64,000 bases of DNA from Actinomadura rupiterrae (GTDB taxonomy: Bacteria; Actinomycetota; Actinomycetes; Streptosporangiales; Streptosporangiaceae). Positions 28,301-34,950 of this stretch are shown here, piece after piece. Numbering within the stretch: position 1 is the stretch's first letter; each line of letters opens with the position of its first letter. The position numbers and the translations under genes were made by a program. The DNA lies in contig NZ_JAMZEA010000020.1 of the NCBI RefSeq assembly GCF_024172125.1, positions 1 to 64,000 on the forward strand. Reading direction: 5' to 3'. The notes beneath the pieces are model-generated. The model worked only from the letters and a program-made list of their open reading frames with translations. It was not told where the DNA came from and searched no databases.

Positions 28301-29222
28301 CTACCGGACCGAGGACGGCCGGCTCCACCACGAGCAGGACCCGCCCGGGACGCACCGCACCGAGGACGACTTCCGCCTCAAGGACACCGCCAAGGGCACC
28401 TTCGCCACCGACCCGCTCCGGGAGCGCCCGTACGACTTCGACAAGGACCTCGGCGAGAAGCACGAGTACAAGCCGGAGGACCAGAGCCAGAAGGCGCACG
28501 AGGAGCTGGAGAAGCTCGCCGAGGAGCGCTCGAAGGTCGACGAGGAGCGCAAGGACGTCCGCGAGGACCTGAAGCAGGTCCTGGACGAGCTCGGCGTCAA
28601 GAAGCACGACGAGGTCAACAGCGACAAGAAGATCGAGGCGCAGAAGGAGAAGATCATCGCGCGCCTCGGCGCCGATCCCGAGGTCCTGCAGAAGCTGGAG
28701 CGGATGGAGGAGCTGGCCAAGAAGCACAACGAGCTCGGCCAGAAGCTCGCCGGGTACAGCGAGAAGCTCGGCATGGTCGCCGGTAAGGACTTCCTCACCC
28801 ACCACCTCGGCCGGCAGCTGCTCACCCCGAGCCACGACGGTCCCGGCAAGCCGGACACCATCGACATCCTCGGCGTCAGCATCGACGAGCACTCCGCGAC
28901 GATCACCGCGATCGAGGCCAAGGGCGTCGGGTCCACCCTCACCGGGCGGCAGATCGAGAACTTCCTCAAGGCGGAGCAGGGCAGCCCCGAGTACCTGGAC
29001 TTCGTGATGTCGATCGACCCCGACCTGAGAGGCGTCCTGGAGGCGAACCCGGCGCTGCGGCAGCAGCTCCAGGACCACCTGAACGCGGGCACCCTGAAGG
29101 TCGAGTACGTGTATATCCACGCCGACAAGAACGGCGTCGTGAACTACGCCGATTTCGGCCTCAGCCGCGACGGCGAGCCTTTCGACTTCCGCCGCGTCTC
29201 CGGCCTGGAACCCCGTGGATAG
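22371..29222 (+). CDS. Giant ESX polymorphic toxin: WXG-like module, peptidase x2, ADP-ribosyltransferase, PD-(D/E)XK nuclease
   Basis: 2,283 residues from GTG 22371 (GAGG 10 bp upstream). Domains in order: WXG-like helical module (1-100) with WPEGDET; membrane helix (~109-131); Gly-zipper region (~210-305); Ser/Pro linker; PQEQ repeats (~727-790) and Glu/His/Pro repeats; a degenerate caspase-like domain (~975-1090; expected His and Cys replaced by Pro1020 and Asp1058); an ADP-ribosyltransferase (~1250-1420) with Arg1304, STS 1340-1342 and QRE 1381-1383; DRTP-rich linker; an intact caspase-like domain (~1765-1910; His1812, Cys1850); a charged coil (~2035-2140); and a terminal nuclease-like domain with Asp2165 and Glu2182-Ala-Lys2184. 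The peptidase may release the terminal domain. The next gene is probably its immunity protein. Confidence 0.88.
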   Translation: MGMEIPDEVKWLSWIIGTDWPEGDETAMRRAAEAWHTASGDVTSLIGELNKAAGDVSGALDSQAAENFRKNWDKWTATDPEILPKLAEACDALGKVLEQGATEIEYGKYMFIALLIVTAIQIAWLIAAAFETFGASTAAIPAVEAGAWATARTMATQLLERLGENLLSSIAKGAIMGLLQGGGLDLLIQGIQVAQGHRDGIDLKQVGTSMLDGAIGGAVGGAVGHGVGKIPGLSGAADSAVGNMLKGAAREGIGGAAGGALGSMATDLAHGRDIDLEAAAKGGTSGGFGGAVGGAKGGLNEYNNGIHAPDSTNTPTTEPTTTPTADPVSTHDPSSSPSSSPSSSPSSEPSSSPSSSPHGNEGGDHPSSNGGPENSPTTTSYRDPGPSSEPSSSPSSSPSHSGGDYSPTPSHDSGGGPSHDSGSRNPIESALNGGGNTPHTDLASFPHENESGPSSSNSSPSSSSPGPSPSGVPHDGGPGPSTSPSSSGPSGPGPSAAGPTSAGPSGAGPISSGPSASGPSASGPSTSGPSGSTSGPSASGPSSSGPSASGPSVSDRPSGAGPSTTPSGTGPSGTSPAPTGSGGGPRGTNLASPSPDGTRTRPGADGEGDHTGDHTSPNDNGPAVTPMPVFMPGGDGGAPSGSSPSSSSSSSGRGASPSGEPSTRPSTAGSGSGSGNEPPRPENRPAGDDQGSSDPSRDGQEPTTGPKVDDQGVIHSDQPPVEHVPDEQTPQEQSPQEQTPQDQSPQEQTPHEQAPQDQSPQEQAPQEQSPQEQAPQEQSTQEQTPQENDSSEPSPKSEPDPASNGEHEPSPQQEQEPTSHDLQEHESGPAPERDPANPDEHDPASRDNDPSTQDEHDPATRDNEPSEPTTRDHEPSTPEEHEPTPRDHDSTNPEEHEPTSRDHDPATPEEHEPSPRDHDSTNPEEHEPSPRDHEPSNPEEHEPTSRDHDPATPEEHDAAPRGEHDPRPVPENVPEHLRDHFRQSDETPSGRSFHDSEGNPAHPNADRVPPEEHRYVVDMPGDEHGPSVGDHRMSPEEFADTLRNDPNYDGRPVLLLSDNTGRGDFGPRAANELGTRVVTPDGPVHINEHGQPTSPSWSVHDPQPRTTEHTPPAHEPAARPEPEPHPQPEPDPRPGHVDDDGVRRFSTDDEGEQYGERHLGDVYDNLPPDLQNALHQYTVQSVQNSFLRPGAGDPGHMFRQLQDQHIAQAHLNYLNGGQPPTLHQVHDMMRRPDLNDYQRHLVNYIVNSPDPHGALNSIGHGAAGHEFYTRYFGETPSTEAFNNRIHQLDQALAHTLPEPIEARRGLHDVSFMQTGDGTALGNRDPRSLIGTTQTEPGYMSTSLGNSPAVVDHKPFEMQLHLELPEGTHGVWMGRDSAYPDQRELVLPRGTRYEITDVRQTGYDQFGRPTYDIHARVIPHGPPPEPAARPETTHNTPSTERTPTVPDTSSATPDRTPTPDHNAPTDNGPAPTPDRTPNPTPDHSPTSTPERAPERTPTDRDPASNPSEGPGDRTPTTRPTDRSTEPTSSTDRVPESSTPAPDRTPNPSDHPSTDRTPTSDRTPTPTDRTPSPTPTDRTPSTDHTPGNDRTPSSADRTPTTDNTPSTDRTTPAPDRGPTPDRGPTPDRGPTPDRGPTLADQPTDRTPTSTDRTPSAEPSPTPTSDRTPTSDRAPGNDRTPSTDRTPTSDRTPTSDRDRTPASDRDRTPSTDRTPSAERPGSGPGHGNDRRTTSPHTEHEGTNRPHENEQQQHHDEPQQHPDDVPRNLPEHLHEVWRSSDETPSGRSFYGPEDHAMRELARQIAADPNRYVIDAHGGPDGITVNGHKISAKDLAELIYHDPNWNGKDVFLLSCHTGEGDFANQLARHLGVKVVAPEGLAWSDHNGNMFASTGHHDADGRLRPDFPPNGQWKTHYPDGSTDPAGRGHAPGTDTSHHPTDPSHDARARGDDDPQPSPDHDQEPPLVRGEDGRLHREGDPDGFYRTEDGRLHHEQDPPGTHRTEDDFRLKDTAKGTFATDPLRERPYDFDKDLGEKHEYKPEDQSQKAHEELEKLAEERSKVDEERKDVREDLKQVLDELGVKKHDEVNSDKKIEAQKEKIIARLGADPEVLQKLERMEELAKKHNELGQKLAGYSEKLGMVAGKDFLTHHLGRQLLTPSHDGPGKPDTIDILGVSIDEHSATITAIEAKGVGSTLTGRQIENFLKAEQGSPEYLDFVMSIDPDLRGVLEANPALRQQLQDHLNAGTLKVEYVYIHADKNGVVNYADFGLSRDGEPFDFRRVSGLEPRG
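24551..24733 (+). repeat. In-frame 15-bp repeats coding (Q/E)xPQEQ
   Basis: About a dozen units of roughly 15 bp encode variations of QEQTP/QEQSP/QDQSP inside the giant toxin. They form a flexible, Gln-rich spacer. Nucleotide identity between units is high, so recent slippage is likely. Confidence 0.85.
26680..27530 (+). repeat. In-frame DRTP-type repeats of the giant toxin linker
   Basis: Dozens of units such as DRTPTS, DRTPST, DRGPTP (three exact copies in a row around 27208-27255) form a ~280-residue Asp/Arg/Thr/Pro linker between the ADP-ribosyltransferase and the intact peptidase domain. Confidence 0.85.
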
Positions 29223-29231
29223 GATCGGACC

Positions 29232-29720
29232 ATGACGGAGAAAGCCATTCTGCCCGACGACCGGATCGGCGAGTTGGCGACGGCGTTCCGCGACCTGGAC
29301 TGGTCCTGGAGCGCGCAGGACGTGCCGGATCTCGTCGCCTCCTTCGGCTGGAGCGTGCACGTCGCGCTCAAGAACACGGTGTGGCTGGACGACGGCCTCG
29401 GCCCGGCCAGCGCCGACGTCAAGATCCAGGACGGCGCCCGCGCGGTCATGATCAACGCCGCCACCTGCACGTCCGTCGACCCGGACGCGACCGGCGCGCA
29501 GGCCGCCCGCGACCGCTCCTGGCTGCGCGACGAGTTCGCCCGCGTCGCCGGCCTGGCGTCCGAGCGCCTCGGCGCCCCGTCCGCCCGCATTCCCGGCGAC
29601 GAACCGGAAGTGCGCTGGCAGGGCGCGGAAACGACCGTCGGAGTGCGTTCTTCGGAAGTCCGGGTCACCCTTTTCGTGGCCCTGAACGACTATCTCAAGA
29701 CCTGGGACGAGGAAGCCTGA
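29232..29720 (+). CDS. DUF6301-like probable immunity protein
   Basis: A 162-residue soluble protein, 9 bp after the giant toxin. Its layout (a helix with LATAFRDLDWSWSAQDVP, a FGWSV segment, then a beta-rich half with EVRWQGAETTVGV) matches what I remember of DUF6301, small proteins that follow polymorphic toxins in actinomycetes. Position directly after the toxin's nuclease domain is the strongest evidence for immunity to that domain. Whether it also blocks the ADP-ribosyltransferase is unknown. Confidence 0.7.
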   Translation: MTEKAILPDDRIGELATAFRDLDWSWSAQDVPDLVASFGWSVHVALKNTVWLDDGLGPASADVKIQDGARAVMINAATCTSVDPDATGAQAARDRSWLRDEFARVAGLASERLGAPSARIPGDEPEVRWQGAETTVGVRSSEVRVTLFVALNDYLKTWDEEA

Positions 29721-29725
29721 TTCGC

Positions 29726-30172
29726 ATGGACTGGCAGACGTTCGCCGCCGAACTGGCCGACGATCTCGCGGGCCTTCCGGCGGGCGCGCTCCTGGTGATC
29801 ACCGAGCGCGCCGACGGCGGCCGCTTCACGCAGTTCGCCCAGGACGACGACGGCCTCGTCGCGTACGTCAGCGACAACACCTACCTCGCCCCGGCCGACC
29901 AGGCGTCCCCCGAGGCCCGCCGGACGATCGAGGCCGCGGGCTGGAACCCCCCGGAACCGCGGCAGGGCCACGAGGACTGGTGGTACCGCCTCCCCTGGCC
30001 CTCGTCCTCCGCCGCCTACCACCGCCTCACCGACATGATCGTGACCGCCCTGCGCGACGGCTACGGCATCCCGTCCCCCGAAGGCTGGCACTACCGAGCC
30101 TGGAACGACCGCAAGGGCAACGAACCCATCACCCTCCACAACCTGACCCTCACCCAGGCTCCCCTCCGGTAG
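29726..30172 (+). CDS. TY-Chap-like small protein, copy 1
   Basis: A 148-residue soluble protein, 5 bp after the DUF6301-like gene. It opens MDWQTFAAELADDLAGLP and carries GGRFTQFAQDDDGL and TALRDGYGIPSPEGW. The pattern resembles the YbjN/type III chaperone-related TY-Chap domain found in polymorphic-toxin loci; the name is from memory and only moderately certain. It is a tandem paralogue of the next gene. Likely a chaperone or immunity factor for an effector. Confidence 0.7.
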   Translation: MDWQTFAAELADDLAGLPAGALLVITERADGGRFTQFAQDDDGLVAYVSDNTYLAPADQASPEARRTIEAAGWNPPEPRQGHEDWWYRLPWPSSSAAYHRLTDMIVTALRDGYGIPSPEGWHYRAWNDRKGNEPITLHNLTLTQAPLR

Positions 30173-30236
30173 CCGGCCCCGGCCCTGCCGGGCCACCCGG
30201 GCCGACAGATCCCGAGCACCCTCGAAGGAGAACGCA

Positions 30237-30695
30237 GTGGACTGGGAGACGTTCGCGGCCGCCCTGGCGGGCGACCTCGCGGAGCTTCCCGAGGGGGCTC
30301 TCGTGGTGATCAGCGAGCGCGAGGGGGGCGGCCGCTTCACGCAGTGCATGCAGGAGGAGGACGCGCTCACCGCCTACGTCTGCGACAACGTCTTCCTCAA
30401 GCCGGAGGACCGGGCGTCCGCGGAAGGTGAGCGGATCATCGCCGACGCCGGCTGGAAGCCCCGCGACCCCGCGATGGGGGACGAGAACTGGTCGTACGTG
30501 CTCCCCTGCCCCGCACCCGCCGAGGACTACCGGAACCTCACCGACATGATCGTGACCGCCCTCCGCGACGGCTACGGCATCCCGTCCCCCGAGGGATGGA
30601 CCTACAGCGCCTGGAACGAGCTCACCGGCAACGGTTCGATCGCTCTCCGACGCCTGGAGGCGGTCGTGGCCGACGAGATGAGGACCACGCCTTGA
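30237..30695 (+). CDS. TY-Chap-like small protein, copy 2
   Basis: A 152-residue paralogue of the preceding gene, from GTG 30237 with AAGGAG upstream. Shared blocks include MDW-TFAA, GGRFTQ, the Trp-rich middle and TALRDGYGIPSPEGW. The nucleotide sequences around the last block are nearly the same, showing a recent tandem duplication. Differences are concentrated in the middle (Cys-containing CMQEEDALTAYVCDN in place of FAQDDDGLVAYVSDN). Divergent duplicates of this kind suit an immunity or chaperone gene keeping pace with changing toxins; that is inference. Confidence 0.7.
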   Translation: MDWETFAAALAGDLAELPEGALVVISEREGGGRFTQCMQEEDALTAYVCDNVFLKPEDRASAEGERIIADAGWKPRDPAMGDENWSYVLPCPAPAEDYRNLTDMIVTALRDGYGIPSPEGWTYSAWNELTGNGSIALRRLEAVVADEMRTTP

Positions 30696-30819
30696 CCGGA
30701 CGGACCGCACCGCACGAACAGCCGACCGCCCGATTCGGCCTGGCCTTCGACGTGCTCGGAGGCAGGTCGGAAGGTGTCGGGAAAGCACTAGGATCGGGCG
30801 GATCGAGGAGGCTGAAGCG

Positions 30820-31983
30820 ATGACTCAGGGGCCCGGAGAGCGGCCGCCGGCCGGGTACGGGCCGTGGCCGTACGACCAGGCGCGGTACGACCAGCTCGTG
30901 CAGTGGATGGGGACGGCGATGGCGTCGCTCGCCCCGTCCGGATGGCGGCGGGTCGACCTGCGCGTCGCGATGGCGGGCGGTGCGTCGCGCGCCGCGCTCG
31001 CGGTCGTGATGGCGGACGGCTCGGTCCGCGAGTTCCAGGCCCCGCGCGAGTTCCTCGGCGTCGCGGCCGAGCTGCGGTCGATGATGTACCGGCCCGGCGA
31101 GGGCACCTGGTTCGGGATGCGGTTCATGCTGGAGCCGCCCGGCGCGTACCGGACATGGTTCGACGCCGATCTCGACCCGGGTCTCGGCGGCGAGGCGTAC
31201 CAGCGCGACCTGGCCGCGTTCCCGCGCGAGTGGCTGCCCGTGTGGCTCGGCGGCGCGCCGCGGTCGGTCGACCGCCCGCTCGCCCTGGACGAGCAGGCGC
31301 AGATCCTCGGCGACATCGCGCAGCTGCTCGGGATGTTCCTGCCGTCCGCATGGGTCGAGGCCGCCGTCCGGTACGCGCCGGACGGGTCGTCCGTCCAGGT
31401 CACCGGGCTGGACGGCCGGACCACCGCGTTCGCGGCCCCGCCCGCGCTGAACGAGATGTTCGCCGTCCTCAAGCAGGGCACGTCCAGCCCGTGGACGGCG
31501 GCCACCCTCCGCCTCACCTTCCCCGACACCCACGACATCACGTACGAGCAGCCCGCGCCGCCGCAGGCGGAGCAGGCCGCGCCTCCGCAGGCGGAGCAGG
31601 GCGCGCCTGCGGAGGCTGCGCCGGCGGGTTCGGATGGGCTTCGGATGGCGGGGGCGGCGTTGCCGCGGCAGGGGGAGGCTCGGCCGGACGTTCCGGAAGA
31701 TGAGAAGGACGCACTCGTCCAGTACCTGGAGCGGGCGCCGATCGTGCTCGCGGCGCGCAGCCTCGACGCGGACGAGCTGGACCCCGAGCGCGCGGCCCGC
31801 GTGCCGCTCACCTTCCACACGGACGGGACGTGGGTCTGGCCGGGGGCCGTCGGCTACTACCTGAAGGCGCACGGCGTCGCGCCCGATCCGGAGCTGGTCG
31901 CGCACGCGCGCGGCAACGCGTTCCGGACGCCCGAGGTGGACGACGCGCAGCGCGACGCGGCGGTCGCGCTCATCCGAACCTGA
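30820..31983 (+). CDS. YezG-type immunity-like protein with extra C-terminal domain
   Basis: A 387-residue soluble protein. Its first ~250 residues resemble the YezG/DUF600 immunity family: a long N-terminal helix, SVREFQAP strands, then GTWFGMRFMLEPPGAY and a DADLDP...YQRDLAAFPRE segment ending LPVWL. After a PQAEQ-rich linker comes a ~95-residue domain with FHTDGTWVWPGAVGYYLKAH. That last domain recurs in the next gene. Downstream of a giant toxin it is probably part of the immunity bank. The linker repeats a 30-bp unit. Confidence 0.68.
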   Translation: MTQGPGERPPAGYGPWPYDQARYDQLVQWMGTAMASLAPSGWRRVDLRVAMAGGASRAALAVVMADGSVREFQAPREFLGVAAELRSMMYRPGEGTWFGMRFMLEPPGAYRTWFDADLDPGLGGEAYQRDLAAFPREWLPVWLGGAPRSVDRPLALDEQAQILGDIAQLLGMFLPSAWVEAAVRYAPDGSSVQVTGLDGRTTAFAAPPALNEMFAVLKQGTSSPWTAATLRLTFPDTHDITYEQPAPPQAEQAAPPQAEQGAPAEAAPAGSDGLRMAGAALPRQGEARPDVPEDEKDALVQYLERAPIVLAARSLDADELDPERAARVPLTFHTDGTWVWPGAVGYYLKAHGVAPDPELVAHARGNAFRTPEVDDAQRDAAVALIRT

Positions 31984-31999
31984 CCTGGCAGAGGACTCC

Positions 32000-33100
32000 A
32001 TGCAGAAGTACGAGCCGTTCACCCGCAAGCCCGTCGAGTACCTGCCGGTGCTCCTGGACGGCGAGCCGATCGGCTACCTGTGGGCGAGCGAGACCGACAA
32101 GGCCGCGAGCTTCGTCCGCCGCCTGGACATGATCCAGCGCGCGTACGAGGCGCCGCTCGCGTGGGGCGACCGGCTCGACGCCGCCGCCGCACAGGACATC
32201 CCGGCCCGGGAGGCGATCCGCCGCTGGATCGGCGTCGCGCAGGACCAGCGCGCCGGCGGCGTCCCGCCGGGCGCCACCCCGCAGCGCGCGGGCTCCCTCG
32301 CCGTCGTGGAGCGCCTCGCGAACCCGCAGCTCGCGCCGTCCGAGGGTCCGATGATCCAGGACGGCGAGTTCCCCGACGGCACGCCCGTCGACCGCTCGAA
32401 GGGCTGGGGCCCGCTCCACGTCCAGGCGCCGCCGACCTACCCCGTCCAGGCGTCCGGCCCGGTGGTGTACCGCCCGGTCACCGGGGAGGACGGCCTGGTC
32501 CTGGGCTACCTGTGGGCGTCGGGCGGTTCCGCCTCCTACATCCCCCGCGCAGACGCGGGCCTGCGGGCGGCGAACGCGTCGGGCCCCCTTTACGTCGGCC
32601 TGCGCGAGGCGTTCGCCCAGGGCGTCCCGGCCGTGGACGCGATCCGCTCCCTGCTCCCGGACGCCCTGGAGTCCGAGGCCCCGTCCCTGGACGCCCTGAC
32701 AAACCAGGCGAACCGGTACGAGCAGTCGCTCCGCATGGCGTTCCCGCTCCCGGAACCGAGCCTCACGCCCCGTCCGCCCGTCCCGCCGCAGGCCCGCGAA
32801 GCGGTCCTCACCTACCTGGAGCAGGCGCCGGTGGCCTTCCCGTCCGGCGCCCCGCTGCCCGACCTCCAGGACGACGCCCGCCCCCTGACCGTCCCGTCCG
32901 GCTACCGGACCGACGGCACCTGGGTCTGGCCCGAGGCCACCGCCTACTACCTCCGCACCCACAACATCGCCCCGGACCCGTCCCTGGTCGCCCACATCCA
33001 GGCGAACAACGCCCAACTCCCGGACGTCTCCAAAGAAGCCCTAGCCGAGGCCCTGGAGACCCTGAAAACCAACGGCGCCATCACCGCCCCCCCGATCTAG
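32000..33100 (+). CDS. Two-repeat soluble protein sharing the TDGTWVWP domain
   Basis: A 366-residue protein 16 bp after the YezG-like gene, same operon. It has two internal repeats of a ~90-residue domain (YLPVLLDGEPIGYLWAS near residue 14 and VYRPVTGEDGLVLGYLWAS near 155), each followed by a helix-rich part. The C-terminal ~95 residues (YRTDGTWVWPEATAYYLRTH, then IAPDPSLVAHIQANN) are the same domain that ends the preceding protein. Family unknown to me. The shared end domain suggests both recognise or dock on the same partner. A short GC hairpin just after the stop (33107-33122) may terminate the operon. Confidence 0.65.
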   Translation: MQKYEPFTRKPVEYLPVLLDGEPIGYLWASETDKAASFVRRLDMIQRAYEAPLAWGDRLDAAAAQDIPAREAIRRWIGVAQDQRAGGVPPGATPQRAGSLAVVERLANPQLAPSEGPMIQDGEFPDGTPVDRSKGWGPLHVQAPPTYPVQASGPVVYRPVTGEDGLVLGYLWASGGSASYIPRADAGLRAANASGPLYVGLREAFAQGVPAVDAIRSLLPDALESEAPSLDALTNQANRYEQSLRMAFPLPEPSLTPRPPVPPQAREAVLTYLEQAPVAFPSGAPLPDLQDDARPLTVPSGYRTDGTWVWPEATAYYLRTHNIAPDPSLVAHIQANNAQLPDVSKEALAEALETLKTNGAITAPPI

Positions 33101-33236
33101 CGGTTATCCCCCGCACGGGGGAGCGAGATCTTCGCCCGTTCGGGGGGGACGACCTTGAACCGGTCGGGGGAAGCGCGTGCCTGGCCCTTCCCAGCAGCAT
33201 TGGCGGTGTCAGCAATGCTTCGACCTGGGGGTTTTC

Positions 33237-33761
33237 ATGGATGCCGTCGCGCCGCGCTGGATCGAGTGGGCCGCTCGGGCCGCCAGCCTTACCGCGCTTC
33301 CGTCCGGGCTTTGGCGGATCGCGCTCGGAGTCGGGGTTCCGGTCGGGTTCTCCGGCGAACTCGCCGACCTCTACAAGCCCGGCTGGATGCTCACGCCGTA
33401 CGTGATCGTCCTGACGCTGGTCGCGGAGGGTTTGGCGATGCTCACGATGGGGCTGGTGCGGCCGTGGGGCGAGGTCGTCCCGTCGTGGATCCCGTTCCTG
33501 GGCGGACGCCGCATCCCGCCGCTCGCGGCGGCCGTCCCCGCGGCGCTGGGTTCGCTCGCGGTCACCGTTATTACCTTCATCGGCGCGGTGTCCTGGGCCG
33601 ATCCCGGCGCGATGGGCGACCCCGACGCGCCGCACGGCGTCGCCGGCGCGGTCATGACGGCCTGCTATGCGCCGCTCCTGGCCTGGGGCCCGCTGCTCGC
33701 CATCGTCACGGTCGCTTACTACCTTCGCCGGACGCGCCGTCCCCAGGCTGTCGCGGCCTGA
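33237..33761 (+). CDS. Small integral membrane protein
   Basis: A 174-residue protein with about four hydrophobic helices (WMLTPYVIVLTLVAEGLAML; LAAAVPAALGSLAVTVITFIG; APLLAWGPLLAIVTVAYYL). I start at ATG 33237 (MDAVAPRW); a further 20 upstream codons are open but include an unlikely Cys/Gln-rich segment. No catalytic motif is visible and function is unknown. Confidence 0.72.
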   Translation: MDAVAPRWIEWAARAASLTALPSGLWRIALGVGVPVGFSGELADLYKPGWMLTPYVIVLTLVAEGLAMLTMGLVRPWGEVVPSWIPFLGGRRIPPLAAAVPAALGSLAVTVITFIGAVSWADPGAMGDPDAPHGVAGAVMTACYAPLLAWGPLLAIVTVAYYLRRTRRPQAVAA

Positions 33762-33836
33762 GTGCAGCCACGTTTCGTCCGCGGTCGAGATTTTCGGGGC
33801 CTAATCTGAGCGCCGTCCTTTAAGAGGAGGCTTGTG

Positions 33837-34065
33837 ATGTCCGATGAATTGCCGGAGACCGACGACCGCGCCCCTGCCGAAATCATCACGGGATTGGTCA
33901 CTCATACCCTGAAACTCGCCGACCGAGCAGCAGCTGTCCCATTCACCAGGTGACGGCTGGACGTTCAGGCAGATCGCATTCCACCTCTCCGGGGCGTCCT
34001 ATTACGCGGACGCGGTCGGCGATCTGACGGGTGAACGAACCGGAGCGGACGCGTCCAACGTCTAA
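33837..34065 (+). pseudogene. Frameshifted DinB-like gene remnant
   Basis: A ribosome-binding site (GAGGAGG) precedes ATG 33837, but the frame stops after 38 codons at 33951. In the frame shifted by one base the reading continues as EQQLSHSPGDGWTFRQIAFH up to TAA at 34063. The second part looks like the helix and His of a DinB/maleylpyruvate-isomerase fold. Only ~75 codons exist, half the usual size, so the gene is truncated as well as frameshifted (break near 33925-33940). A sequencing error could account for the frameshift but not the length. Confidence 0.65.
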
Positions 34066-34115
34066 CATTCAGACGTAGCGCCCCCTGCCCAGCGACCCCC
34101 GGTGAGTCCGCACAC

Positions 34116-34916
34116 ATGAGCCAGCCGACCTTCCTCCCGCCGGACGACGAGACGCCTCCCGAGCCGCCGTCCGCCGCCCCGGCCCCCGCCGAGCAACCGC
34201 CCGCGGAGCCCCCGAGGCCGCGCCGCAAGCTGTGGCCGCTGGCCGGGGCCGGCGCCGCCGCGCTCGTCGCCATCGGCGGCGTGACCTGGGCGATCGTCGG
34301 CGGCTCGGACGGCAAGAAGGACAAAGCGACCTACGCCTCGGCCCCGTCCCTGTGCAGCGCCGTCCCCCAGGACACCCTCGACCGGCTCGTCCCGGGTGCT
34401 GCGCAGCCGCCCACGTCCGGCACCTACCCCAGCCAGCGCTACACGTACTGCGACTGGCGCTCGTCCAACGACAACCAGCCGCACGTGAAGCGCATCATCG
34501 AACGCGGCGTCCTCGTCGCCGTCCGCCTGCACGCGACCGAAGCCGCCGCCAAGGCCGACTTCGACACCGCCTGGCAGGGAGCGCTCCAGACGAACGGCAC
34601 CACGTCCCTCGGCACCCTCCGCAGCGACGCGACCACCCGCCTCGGCGGCATCGGCGACCAGGCCTTCTTCACCCACCGGACCGCCGTCAGCGGCCTGGGC
34701 AAGCTGGGCACCGCCGAGGAGACGGTCCGCGTCCGCAACGCCATCGTCATCGTCGCCTACCGAGGCCGCGACTCCAACTCCGACGGCTTCGGCTATGCGG
34801 ACGAATCAACCTCGATCCCCCTGGACGCCGCCTCCGGCCGCCCACCCGCCGACACCCTGGCCCACCAGGTCGTCACCGCCCTGACCAGCTGCACAACCTG
34901 CCGCGCCCGCTCCTGA
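34116..34916 (+). CDS. Membrane-anchored DUF3558-like protein
   Basis: A 266-residue protein with a Pro-rich cytoplasmic tail, one membrane helix (LWPLAGAGAAALVAIGGVTWAIV) and a ~195-residue exterior domain. The exterior starts with LCSAVPQDTLDRLVP and YCDWRSS, two Cys positions as in DUF3558-type proteins, and ends in CTTC. The first pair probably forms a disulfide. Function unknown. The gene runs towards a convergent small membrane protein 34 bp on. Confidence 0.7.
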   Translation: MSQPTFLPPDDETPPEPPSAAPAPAEQPPAEPPRPRRKLWPLAGAGAAALVAIGGVTWAIVGGSDGKKDKATYASAPSLCSAVPQDTLDRLVPGAAQPPTSGTYPSQRYTYCDWRSSNDNQPHVKRIIERGVLVAVRLHATEAAAKADFDTAWQGALQTNGTTSLGTLRSDATTRLGGIGDQAFFTHRTAVSGLGKLGTAEETVRVRNAIVIVAYRGRDSNSDGFGYADESTSIPLDAASGRPPADTLAHQVVTALTSCTTCRARS

Positions 34917-34950
34917 CCTTTAGGTCCGGTTCGGACGCGGCGCTTCGACG

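Noticed and set aside
22371..29222. RHS/YD-repeat toxin
   Set aside because: The long repeats are Pro-rich linkers without YD-repeat signatures, and the N-terminal module is WXG-like.
22272..29360. A continuous open frame of more than 2,300 codons antisense to the giant toxin
   Set aside because: Repetitive GC-rich coding sequence leaves the opposite strand open. The antisense product is a Val/Arg/Gly polymer without domains, while the sense strand has clear domain motifs.
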